A stretch of 64,000 nt of DNA from Campylobacter jejuni (GTDB lineage: Bacteria; Campylobacterota; Campylobacteria; Campylobacterales; Campylobacteraceae). The stretch spans positions 1-64,000 of the forward strand of contig JACRSG010000006.1 of NCBI GenBank assembly GCA_014305285.1. Reading direction: 5' to 3'. The first letter of the stretch is position 1. Each line of letters begins with the position of its first letter. Below the pieces are notes generated by a model that did no database searches, was not told the DNA's origin, and saw only the letters and a program-made list of their open reading frames with translations. This document shows, one piece after another, positions 27,851 through 35,506 of the stretch. The position numbers and the translations under genes were made by a program.

Positions 27851-28522
27851 TTAAGATTTTTTAGGGAAGCAGAAACGGTATCCTCTACGACGAACTGTTT
27901 CTATGGTAGATATGTTTAATGGTTTATCCATTTTTTGACGAATTTGATTGATAGCTACTTCGATAACATTTGGAGTTACAAGCTCAGGTTCTTCCCAGAT
28001 AGCATCTAAAAGTTGTTCTTTGGATACAATTTGATCTGAATGCCTTGCTAAGTGTGTTAAAACTTCAAAAGGTTTTCCTTTAAGTTCTATATCCTGACCT
28101 TTATAAGTAATTTTTTCCTCATCTGGATCAATAATCAAGTCTTCAATTTTAATAACATTGGTTCCACCAAGTCTCAGTCTTGCTTCAATTCTTGCGAGTA
28201 GAATATCAAAATCTAAAGGTTTTTTAATGAAATCATCAGCTCCAGCTTTCAAAGCTTTGATTTCTATTTCTTTGTCTGTTTTTGAAGACATAATTATAAC
28301 CGAAGTTCTTGGGGATTTATGTTTAATAGTATTAACAAGTTCTGCTCCATCTCCATCGGGTAAAGTCCAGTTTGCTAAAACTAAATCATAATGTCTAATG
28401 CCGATAAAGTATTCTCCATCTTTAAAATTTTCAGAAGAATCGGTTTGATAGCCAAATTCATTAAGATTGTCTATAATTGTTTTATTTAGGTTAATCTCAT
28501 CTTCTATAACTAAAATTCTCAT
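27851..28522 (-). CDS. cosR: Orphan OmpR-family response regulator CosR
   Basis: DNA-binding regulator of 223 residues. An N-terminal receiver domain (about 1-115) is followed by a winged-helix domain with SKEQLLDAIW, ending in VRRRGYRFCFPKKS. The usual phospho-acceptor Asp is Asn51 here (LVLANWTLPDGDG); the acidic pocket (EDE) and Lys of IIKKPLDF remain. No histidine kinase is adjacent. CosR is known in C. jejuni as an essential regulator of oxidative-stress genes and of cmeABC, also encoded in this window. Confidence 0.93.
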   Translation of the reverse strand: MRILVIEDEINLNKTIIDNLNEFGYQTDSSENFKDGEYFIGIRHYDLVLANWTLPDGDGAELVNTIKHKSPRTSVIIMSSKTDKEIEIKALKAGADDFIKKPLDFDILLARIEARLRLGGTNVIKIEDLIIDPDEEKITYKGQDIELKGKPFEVLTHLARHSDQIVSKEQLLDAIWEEPELVTPNVIEVAINQIRQKMDKPLNISTIETVRRRGYRFCFPKKS

Positions 28523-28598
28523 TTGTTCTATCCTTATTAAGAAAAATTTAAAGAATTATATCATAGTTTAAGTAAATGTTTAGATATCTTTAAAAAAA

Positions 28599-28916
28599 TT
28601 AATATTTTTTTTTCAATTTAACTCCAACTTTGGCATTTTTTATTATATGGGGTTTGAAAATTTTTATGTTAAGATTAGTCAAATCAGGAAAATCTTTTTT
28701 TAAATTTAAGCTTACAAAGTCTAAAGACTCTTCAAGAGTGCAAAATTCTTCTTTTTTGTACCATTTTTTAATTTTGGTAATTACCTCTGCATAATTTAAA
28801 AATTCGTTTGCTTTGGCTTTAAGCTTGATAATAATTTTTTGTTTTTTCCTTCTTTCGAAATCTAATATACCAATGATACACTTAAAATGAAAATTTATTT
28901 TTATATGACTTTGCAT
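28599..28916 (-). CDS. folB: Dihydroneopterin aldolase FolB-like protein
   Basis: A 105-residue protein resembling dihydroneopterin aldolase/epimerase of folate synthesis: IKINFHFKCIIGILDFERRKKQKIIIKL matches the N-terminal tunnelling-fold strand with the family's GI...ER...Q pattern. CTLEESLDFV includes the conserved Glu, and IKIFKPHIIKNAKVGVKLKKK resembles the KP...(A)...GV C-terminus. It is slightly short. The start overlaps the plsY stop by 16 bases. Confidence 0.75.
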   Translation of the reverse strand: MQSHIKINFHFKCIIGILDFERRKKQKIIIKLKAKANEFLNYAEVITKIKKWYKKEEFCTLEESLDFVSLNLKKDFPDLTNLNIKIFKPHIIKNAKVGVKLKKKY

Positions 28917-29509
28917 TCTTTTTTGAAAATCAATCTTTTAATATTAGGCAGATGTTTATACACTATAATAAAAGCAATAATGAAAACGGGTGCATGTGTA
29001 TGAATTTCTAAGTCATAATTAAATATAAAAGAACTTACAACAAAGGCAAGTAAGGCTGCTAAAGAAGCTAGCGAAGATATTTTAAAAATTTTTCCAATAA
29101 TAGCCCAAATAATAAATGCTGTAAGCACTTCCAATGGAAGTAAAACTATCATAGCACCTGCTCCTGTTGCTATGCCTTTACCTCCTTCAAATAACAAATA
29201 AATTGAAAAACAGTGCCCAAAAATAGCTAAAACTGCCACGCTCCAAAGTAAAGCTTGATCATAATGAAGAAATTTTAAGATTAGTAAAGGAATAGTTGCT
29301 TTTGCAAAATCTAAAATTATTGTAGCAATGGCAAGTTTTTTTGCTAGTTTGGGATTTTTTTCTTTTACTACTCTTAAAACATTGGTTGCTCCTATACTTT
29401 TTGAACCTTCTTTTTTGATATCAGTTTTAGCAAAAAATTTAGCTAGGATTAGCCCAAAAGGGATTGAACCTAAAAGATATATAAAAGCGTAAATTATTAA
29501 ATTTTCCAT
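28901..29509 (-). CDS. plsY: Glycerol-3-phosphate acyltransferase PlsY
   Basis: Integral membrane enzyme that transfers the acyl group from acyl-phosphate (made by PlsX, 4912-5898) to glycerol-3-phosphate. The 202-residue protein has about five membrane segments. Conserved loops are visible: GSIPFGLILAKF, the SIGATNVLRV loop, and FEGGKGIATGAGAMIVLLP, which binds phosphate. Length is normal. It overlaps the folB-like gene downstream. Confidence 0.94.
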   Translation of the reverse strand: MENLIIYAFIYLLGSIPFGLILAKFFAKTDIKKEGSKSIGATNVLRVVKEKNPKLAKKLAIATIILDFAKATIPLLILKFLHYDQALLWSVAVLAIFGHCFSIYLLFEGGKGIATGAGAMIVLLPLEVLTAFIIWAIIGKIFKISSLASLAALLAFVVSSFIFNYDLEIHTHAPVFIIAFIIVYKHLPNIKRLIFKKECKVI

Positions 29510-29709
29510 AATATCCTTTTCAAATCATCTTAAAATTTTAAGATTTATAACTAAAAATTATATCTTATGAAAATAAATAAACAAAAATAATTTTTATAGG
29601 ATAAAAATAGTATTAATTAATTGTAAATATTTTTTAATAATATTTATCTTTATTTAAGCTCTAAATAATTATTATTTTATTTTAATTTATCTTTAATAGG
29701 AGTTTATAA
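29510..29709. other. Divergent intergenic region plsY / cytochrome c peroxidase
   Basis: Two hundred bases of mostly A+T separate the divergent starts. An RBS (TAGGAG, 29697-29702) precedes the peroxidase ATG. TATTATTTTATTTTAAT-like runs make promoter assignment ambiguous. No clear dyad operator was found. Confidence 0.45.
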
Positions 29710-30735
29710 ATGAAAGTAAAAGCATTGCTAATCGCATCCTTAGTTGCTTTTTCAAGCTTAAATGCTGCAAGTCTTATAGATGAAGCTAAAAATTCAGGTC
29801 TTGTTGCCTTGCCAAAAGATCAAAAAGGTGTTGATGAAATTTTAAAACAAAATGGAGTAAAGGCTAGTGAATTTACTCTTGAAAAAGCAGAGCTTGGCAA
29901 AAAGCTTTATTTTGAACCACGCCTTTCAAAAAGTGGTATCATTTCTTGTAATACCTGTCACAATGTAGGACTTGGTGGAACAGATGGGGTTAGTACTGCA
30001 ATAGGTCATAAATGGACAGCAAATCCCCATCATTTAAATTCACCAACAGTTTATAATGCGGTTTTAAATAATACTCAATTTTGGGATGGTCGTGCAGGAA
30101 CATTAGCCGATCAAGCTAAAGGTCCAATCCAAGCTGATCCTGAAATGGCAACTCCTGCTAAACTCGCAGTAGAAAAAATTTCATCATTGCCTGAATATGT
30201 GAGTGAGTTTAAAAAAATCTATGGTAAAAGTGGTGTAAATTTTGACAATATTGCTGATGCAATTGCAAATTTTGAAAGAACCTTGATCACTCCATCTCGT
30301 TTTGATAAATTTTTAGAAGGCGATGAAAAAGCTTTAACAAAAGAAGAGCAAAAAGGCTTAAAGCTTTTTATAGACAAGGGTTGTGTAGTTTGTCATAATG
30401 GTGTGAATTTAGGTGGCAATATGCAAGCGTTTGAAGTTGCTGGTAAATATAAATTTGCAAATTTAGGTGATTTTAAAGGTGATGCAAATGGCATGGTAAA
30501 AACTCCAACTTTAAGAAATGTTGCTGAAACTGCTCCATATTTTCATAATGGCGCTATTTGGAATCTAAAAGATGCTATTAAGGAAATGGGTAGTGTGCAA
30601 CTTGGCATTAAAATTTCTGATAAAGAAGCAAAAAGTATTGAAACTTTCTTAAAATCCTTAACAGGAACAAAACCAGCAATTGTTTATCCACAACTTCCTA
30701 TTTCTACTGAAAAAACTCCTAAACCTGAACTATAA
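29710..30735 (+). CDS. Dihaem cytochrome c peroxidase
   Basis: Periplasmic enzyme reducing hydrogen peroxide with electrons from cytochrome c. The 341-residue precursor has a signal peptide (MKVKALLIASLVAFSSLNAAS). Two haem c attachment motifs follow, CNTCH at about residues 80-84 and CVVCH at about 225-229. The MauG/CcpA-type segments TPTLRNVAETAPYFHNGAIWNL and SPTVYNAVLNNTQFWDGRAGTL are present. Length is normal. It stands alone with its own terminator. It is one of two peroxide-defence enzymes in the window, with AhpC. Confidence 0.94.
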   Translation: MKVKALLIASLVAFSSLNAASLIDEAKNSGLVALPKDQKGVDEILKQNGVKASEFTLEKAELGKKLYFEPRLSKSGIISCNTCHNVGLGGTDGVSTAIGHKWTANPHHLNSPTVYNAVLNNTQFWDGRAGTLADQAKGPIQADPEMATPAKLAVEKISSLPEYVSEFKKIYGKSGVNFDNIADAIANFERTLITPSRFDKFLEGDEKALTKEEQKGLKLFIDKGCVVCHNGVNLGGNMQAFEVAGKYKFANLGDFKGDANGMVKTPTLRNVAETAPYFHNGAIWNLKDAIKEMGSVQLGIKISDKEAKSIETFLKSLTGTKPAIVYPQLPISTEKTPKPEL

Positions 30736-30741
30736 GGTTTC

Positions 30742-30770
30742 AAACAAGCTCTATATTTTAGAGCTTGTTT
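30742..30770 (+). terminator. Rho-independent terminator after the cytochrome c peroxidase gene
   Basis: A perfect 12-bp stem, AAACAAGCTCTA / TAGAGCTTGTTT, with a 5-base loop, begins 7 bases past the stop codon. The T-run is short but part of the stem. Confidence 0.85.
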
Positions 30771-30790
30771 AAATTTCTGTATCTTAGCTT

Positions 30791-30799
30791 TGTTATAAT
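30791..30799 (+). promoter_or_regulatory. Extended -10 promoter of the glmM-lspA-hemJ operon
   Basis: TGtTATAAT is a perfect extended -10 element, the form typical of Campylobacter sigma-70 promoters. It lies 31 bases before the glmM start and after the preceding terminator. Confidence 0.75.
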
Positions 30800-30829
30800 T
30801 GTCTTTAAATTTTGCTAGAAAGGTTTGCA

Positions 30830-32167
30830 ATGAAACTTTTTGGAACTGATGGAGTTCGTGGAAAAGCGGGTGAATTTTTAGATAGTTTTTTGGCTATGCG
30901 TTTAGCCATGGCTGCGGGTATTTATTTTAAAGATAAAAGTATTACTAATAATATCTTAGTGGGAAAAGATACAAGAAGAAGCGGTTATATGATAGAAAAT
31001 GCTATTGTTTCAGGGCTTACTTCTATAGGATATAATGTTATACAAATTGGTCCTATGCCAACTCCTGCGATTGCATTCTTAACTGAAGATATGCGTTGTG
31101 ACGCAGGGATTATGATTTCAGCTTCTCACAATCCTTATTATGATAACGGTATTAAATTTTTTGATGCTCATGGAAACAAACTCAGTGAAGATATAGAGAA
31201 AAAAATAGAAGAAATTTATTTTGATGATAAGCTTATACAAGCTTCTAAGGTAGATATGGAGAAAATTGGTCAGGCAAAAAGAATTGATGATGTTATAGGA
31301 AGATATATTGTTTCTATTAAAAATTCTTTTCCAAAAGATCTTACTTTAAAGTCTTTGCGTGTGGTTTTAGATGTGGCTCATGGGGCAGCTTATAAGGTAG
31401 CACCTACTGTTTTTAAGGAATTAGGCGCTGAAGTTATAGTAATGAGTGATAAACCTAATGGACTTAATATCAATGAAAATTGTGGAGCTTTGCATCCTGT
31501 AAACTTAGCTGCTGAGGTAAAGCGTTTGCGTGCAGATGTGGGCTTTGCTTTTGATGGTGATGCAGATCGTTTGGTGGTTGTAGATGAAAAAGGCGAAGTG
31601 GCTAATGGAGATAGTTTATTGGGCGTGTTAGCACTTTATCTTAAAGAACAAGGTAAATTACAATCAAGTGTTGTAGCTACTATAATGAGCAACGGTGCTT
31701 TAAAAGAGTTTTTGAATAAGCATGATATAGAACTTGATACTTGTAATGTGGGCGATAAATATGTGCTTGAAAAACTAAAAACTAATGGTGGAAATTTTGG
31801 TGGAGAACAAAGTGGGCATATTATTTTTAGTGATTATGCAAAAACTGGAGATGGTTTGATAGCTGCTTTGCAATTTAGTGCTTTAATGCTTTCTAAGAAA
31901 AAATCTGCAAGTTCTATTTTGGGTCAAGTTAAACCTTATCCTCAGCTTTTAACCAATCTTAAAATTGCGGAAAAAAAAGATTTAGATAAAATTAAAGGTT
32001 TAAAAGAGCTAAAAAAAGATTTAGAAAGTAAAAATATCAATACCTTATTTCGCTATTCTGGAACAGAAAATTTAATAAGACTTTTACTAGAGGCTAAAGA
32101 TATTCAAGTTTTAGAAAAGGAGATGAAGAATGTTGCGGGGTTTTTTAAGAAAGCCTTAAATGGCTAA
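30830..32167 (+). CDS. glmM: Phosphoglucosamine mutase GlmM
   Basis: Interconverts glucosamine-6-P and glucosamine-1-P for UDP-GlcNAc, peptidoglycan and LOS synthesis. From the ATG at 30830 ([16 protein letters not shown]) it is 445 residues; an upstream in-frame TTG at 30812 lies within the leader and is less likely, as AGAAAGG sits properly before 30830. The catalytic phosphoserine is in [12 protein letters not shown] (about residue 100), the metal site in FDGDADRL, the sugar-binding loop in GGEQSGH, and the phosphate-binding loop in [11 protein letters not shown]. Confidence 0.96.
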   Translation: MKLFGTDGVRGKAGEFLDSFLAMRLAMAAGIYFKDKSITNNILVGKDTRRSGYMIENAIVSGLTSIGYNVIQIGPMPTPAIAFLTEDMRCDAGIMISASHNPYYDNGIKFFDAHGNKLSEDIEKKIEEIYFDDKLIQASKVDMEKIGQAKRIDDVIGRYIVSIKNSFPKDLTLKSLRVVLDVAHGAAYKVAPTVFKELGAEVIVMSDKPNGLNINENCGALHPVNLAAEVKRLRADVGFAFDGDADRLVVVDEKGEVANGDSLLGVLALYLKEQGKLQSSVVATIMSNGALKEFLNKHDIELDTCNVGDKYVLEKLKTNGGNFGGEQSGHIIFSDYAKTGDGLIAALQFSALMLSKKKSASSILGQVKPYPQLLTNLKIAEKKDLDKIKGLKELKKDLESKNINTLFRYSGTENLIRLLLEAKDIQVLEKEMKNVAGFFKKALNG

Positions 32168-32630
32168 AACGTTTAAATTTATTTTTTATTTTTGGGGTGC
32201 CTTTGTTTTGGTTTTTACCTTTGATCAATGGGTAAAATCCTTAACTTTAGCAGGACTTAGATGGCAGAGTGAATACTTAGACTTAACTTATGCTCTAAAT
32301 ACAGGCGTGGCTTTTTCAATGTTGAGTTTTTTAGAACATAATTTAAAATATTTACATCTTGCTTTAATTGGCGTGCTTTTTATTTATCTTTTTTGGCAAA
32401 AAACACTTTTAAAAACTCATAATATAGCTTTTGGAATGATGCTTGGTGCGGGTGTTTCAAATTTATTAGATCGTTTTATACACGGAGGTGTAGTGGATAT
32501 GTTTTTTTGGCATAAATGGTTTAATTTTGCTATTTTTAATATTGCAGATGTCATGATAAATATAAGTGTGGCTTTGATTTTAATACAAGAAATATTTAAA
32601 AAAAGGAAAAAAGATGACAGAATGGATTAA
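32160..32630 (+). CDS. lspA: Lipoprotein signal peptidase LspA
   Basis: Inner-membrane aspartyl protease that removes signal peptides from lipidated prolipoproteins such as CmeA, CmeC and the lipoproteins at 42296 and 45508. The 156-residue protein has four membrane segments. Conserved features: [17 protein letters not shown], the catalytic Asp in SNLLDRF and the second in FNIADVMI. It overlaps glmM by 8 bases and hemJ by 17. Confidence 0.95.
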   Translation: MAKTFKFIFYFWGAFVLVFTFDQWVKSLTLAGLRWQSEYLDLTYALNTGVAFSMLSFLEHNLKYLHLALIGVLFIYLFWQKTLLKTHNIAFGMMLGAGVSNLLDRFIHGGVVDMFFWHKWFNFAIFNIADVMINISVALILIQEIFKKRKKDDRMD

Positions 32631-33066
32631 TGATTATTATTTTTGGATTAAATGGGTGCATTATTTGGGATTTGTTTCTTGGATGGCTGGACTTTTTTAT
32701 TTACCTCGTCTTTTTGTGTATCATACTGAACATAAAGACAATAAAGGTTTTGTTGAGGTTGTAAAAATTCAAGAAAGAAAACTTTATTATTATATACAAA
32801 CTCCTGCAATGATTGTGACTTTAATCACAGGAAGTTTAATGTTGCATGCTCACAAGGAAGTTTTAATGGTAGGTGCAGGTTTTATGCATGTTAAACTTAC
32901 TTGTGTTACACTTTTGATTATTTTCCATATACATAATTATTATTGTTTAAAGGCTTTAGCAAATGATACTTCCACTAAAAATGGAAAGTATTTTAGAATT
33001 TATAATGAATTTCCAACTATAATGTTTATTATTATCGTTCTAATGATGGTTGTTCGTCCCTTCTAG
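32614..33066 (+). CDS. hemJ: HemJ-like protoporphyrinogen IX oxidase (UPF0093)
   Basis: Membrane protein of 150 residues with four membrane helices. The family start is visible in WIKWVHYLGFVSWMAGLFYLPRLFVYHTEH, with conserved His and Tyr/His residues. The second conserved site is the Lys of GFMHVKL. HemJ oxidises protoporphyrinogen IX in haem synthesis in bacteria lacking HemG and HemY. Context fits: the adjacent convergent pseudogene was a HemN/HemW-type gene, and haem proteins are abundant here. Confidence 0.85.
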   Translation: MTEWINDYYFWIKWVHYLGFVSWMAGLFYLPRLFVYHTEHKDNKGFVEVVKIQERKLYYYIQTPAMIVTLITGSLMLHAHKEVLMVGAGFMHVKLTCVTLLIIFHIHNYYCLKALANDTSTKNGKYFRIYNEFPTIMFIIIVLMMVVRPF

Positions 33067-33628
33067 TTTGCCTCTGCTTTAAATTCCATGCTAGTGGAGT
33101 TAAGCGGATTAATATTTTCTTTCATGATATCGATATAATCTTTATTTTTAAGACGCTTATCATCTCTAAATACTGCACGTATGCCTGTGTAAAAATCTTT
33201 CATAAAACCACAAAAAGATATTGACCCAATTCAGTTGCGATTAAAGTATTTTGATTTTCTATGATAGCACGGCTATCCACTCCTAGTATTCGTGATGGGA
33301 GCTGACATATTCGTCATTGAGTTTGTTTTTTCCAAAGAAAAACTCTAACCATTGTTTTGAGCAATAGTCTTAAAAAATTCGCGTATGATTTCATTAAAGG
33401 GTAGGTTGTGATTTGTTGTGGGGCTAAATTTTCATCATAATAGTATTTATGAAAACTATAATAAGGACAAAAGGTATGGTAAAAAGGCACATGAGCATAT
33501 AGCTTTTATCTTGTTTTGGAGTTTTTTCTTTGGGTTGTTTTAAAAATTCGACATTGAAACCTTTTTGGAGGGATTTTTTCATCATAATATGAGAGTATTT
33601 TAAAGCTAAATTTTTGAAATAAATTCAT
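33063..33628 (-). pseudogene. Decayed HemN/HemW-like radical SAM gene
   Basis: On the minus strand an ATG at 33628 opens MNLFQKFSFKILSYYDEKIP, then frames shift. At about 33500-33430 it reads AHVPFYHTFCPYYSFHKYYYDEN, recognisable as the HemN/HemW cluster motif (HxPFCxxxCxYCxF) with two of three Cys replaced by Tyr. C-terminal pieces follow: GVDSRAIIENQNTLIATELG in one frame and KDFYTGIRAVFRDDKRLKNK in another, ending at the stop codon at 33063-33065. Only about 570 bases remain of an expected 1.3 kb. Intact relatives are coproporphyrinogen dehydrogenase-like or haem chaperones. Confidence 0.75.
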
Positions 33629-33753
33629 AAGTGGCTATTAATTAAAATATTTAAGACATAACTTTATCAATTTTTAGCTAAAATAGGAGTAAATTTTTTA
33701 TTTCTTAAATAAAAAATAGATTAAGTTTTTAAATTATTTAAAAAGGATATAAA

Positions 33754-34005
33754 ATGGATAAAGTCAAAATTGTTCAAAATTTAAATACTTTGTTCAAACA
33801 AAGAGCAGAGTTTTACTCTTATTTTGATAAAAATATTGCCAAAATCAATAATACTGAAGTATTTGATTTTAAGAATGCCAAAAATTTAAATCCAGAAGAG
33901 GTATATAAGCAATTTTATCATTTTGATTATGCTATAAGAAAGTTATTGCCTACTATTTACAAGGCTTATGAAATTACAGATTCAGATTTAGATAAAGATT
34001 TTTAA
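33754..34005 (+). CDS. Small hypothetical protein
   Basis: An 83-residue, highly charged soluble protein with a good RBS (AAAAGGAT) before its ATG. It has no signal peptide, no membrane span and no cysteine. Aromatic residues are frequent (EFYSYFDKN, YKQFYHFDYAIRKLLPTIYKAYE) and the sequence looks helical. It is convergent with cmeC and shares a bidirectional hairpin with it. I do not recognise a family; upstream sequence (33629-33753) is AT-rich and holds its likely promoter. Confidence 0.6.
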   Translation: MDKVKIVQNLNTLFKQRAEFYSYFDKNIAKINNTEVFDFKNAKNLNPEEVYKQFYHFDYAIRKLLPTIYKAYEITDSDLDKDF

Positions 34006-34009
34006 TTTA

Positions 34010-34039
34010 TTTAGAGAATAGAACGAACTATTCTCTAAA
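34010..34039. terminator. Bidirectional terminator between the small ORF and cmeC
   Basis: A perfect 12-bp stem, TTTAGAGAATAG / CTATTCTCTAAA, with a 6-base loop. It overlaps the last codons of cmeC (its stop is at 34028-34030) and could end transcripts from both sides. Confidence 0.75.
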
Positions 34040-35506
34040 AGACATATCTAAATTTTTTGATTCTTCTTTTATATTTTTACTTGTATCTTCACTTTGCTCA
34101 AATCCTCCACCAAATGCTTTGATTACATCTACTATGGAATTAGCATAAGAATACTTAGTATTATTAAAAGCAACTGCAGCACTAAGCCAATTTTGACGTG
34201 CTTCTAAATAATCTTGCAAAGACATTTCTCCTATATCATAGCGTTCTTTAGCAATTTCATAGATTTTTTTGTAAGATTGTTCGCTTGCTTGTGCATTATC
34301 GTATTGTAAACGTATGGTTTTTCTAGCTACTAAAGCATAGCGAATTTCTCCAAAAGCGGTAATTAAGGTGTTTTGATAATTTACAAAAGCTTCATCTTTA
34401 TTGAGCTTGGCTAAATTTACATTTTGATAAATTTCACCCCAATGAAAAATAGGCAGAGTAAAGCTCCCGCCTATGTTCCAAGTTTTAGAACCTCCTTTAA
34501 CCAAGGTGTCTAAATCTCTACTTTCAAATCCCAATAATCCTGTTAAAGAAAGGCTAGGCAAGAAAGCTGTGCGAGCTACTCCAATAAGATAATTTTGCTG
34601 AGTTAATTTTTCTAAAGAAGAGCCAATGTCTGGACGTTGAAACAAGATAGTACTTGAAATTCCAGTTGGAATGTCAAATTCTTTAAGATTAAAAACTTGA
34701 TAGCTTTGATTTTTGTAAAGTATGTCATTTAAATCATTTGAAGTTAAAATTTTTAAAGCTTTAAGGTAATTTTCTTTATTTAATTTTGCTTCATTATATT
34801 GCAAAGCCATACTTTCTAAGTTAGCTCTTGCTTGAGCAAGTTCATATTCACCTACAGCACCAACTTGAAATTTCTCATCATTAATCCTATAAATTTCTTT
34901 TGCAGATTCATAAGCTTCTTTAAGAGCATTTTCATTTTCATACGCATTTACAAGATTAAAATAAGTTTGAATCGTATTTGAAATGACAGAAAGTCTTGCA
35001 CTTTCATAATCATATTCATTTGCTTTAAAGCTCGATTTTGAGGCACGATATGTATCGCGATATTTTCCCCAAAGATCGATTTCATAGCTTAAATTAAGCC
35101 CCATTTTAAAATCATTACCATAACTTACTTCCCCAGTTTGATTGCTTGGAGCATTTATAGCTGTTTTTGCACGACTTCCGCTTGCACTACCATCAAATTT
35201 TGGCAACAAAGTGCTAAAATCTATGCCTAATTGAGCAGCAGCTTGTTCCATGTGTATGAAGGCAAGTTTTAAATCATTATTATTTTTAAGTGCTAAATCA
35301 ACAACTTTATTTAAATTTTCATCATCAAAATCTTTCCACCAATTTTTTGCAATAGAGCTATTGTTTTCTTTTTCCCAAGATAAGGCTCCAAGCTTATTAT
35401 CAATACTATAGTTTGCTTCGGGAATATTTAAATTTGGACTTAAAGAGCAAGCTGAAATTAAAAGAGTACAACTTGCTATAGTGCTAATTGAAATTATTTT
35501 ATTCAT
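34028..35506 (-). CDS. cmeC: Outer-membrane efflux channel CmeC
   Basis: TolC/OprM-type outer-membrane lipoprotein of the CmeABC tripartite pump. The 492-residue precursor has a lipobox signal peptide (STIASCTLLISACSLSP, lipidated Cys about residue 20). Two repeats of the outer-membrane efflux domain follow, with NWWKDFDDENLNKVVDLALKNNNDL in the first and EIAKERYDIGEMSLQDYLEARQNWL in the second. It overlaps cmeB by 8 bases. It exports bile salts and many antibiotics together with CmeA and CmeB. Confidence 0.96.
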   Translation of the reverse strand: MNKIISISTIASCTLLISACSLSPNLNIPEANYSIDNKLGALSWEKENNSSIAKNWWKDFDDENLNKVVDLALKNNNDLKLAFIHMEQAAAQLGIDFSTLLPKFDGSASGSRAKTAINAPSNQTGEVSYGNDFKMGLNLSYEIDLWGKYRDTYRASKSSFKANEYDYESARLSVISNTIQTYFNLVNAYENENALKEAYESAKEIYRINDEKFQVGAVGEYELAQARANLESMALQYNEAKLNKENYLKALKILTSNDLNDILYKNQSYQVFNLKEFDIPTGISSTILFQRPDIGSSLEKLTQQNYLIGVARTAFLPSLSLTGLLGFESRDLDTLVKGGSKTWNIGGSFTLPIFHWGEIYQNVNLAKLNKDEAFVNYQNTLITAFGEIRYALVARKTIRLQYDNAQASEQSYKKIYEIAKERYDIGEMSLQDYLEARQNWLSAAVAFNNTKYSYANSIVDVIKAFGGGFEQSEDTSKNIKEESKNLDMSFRE

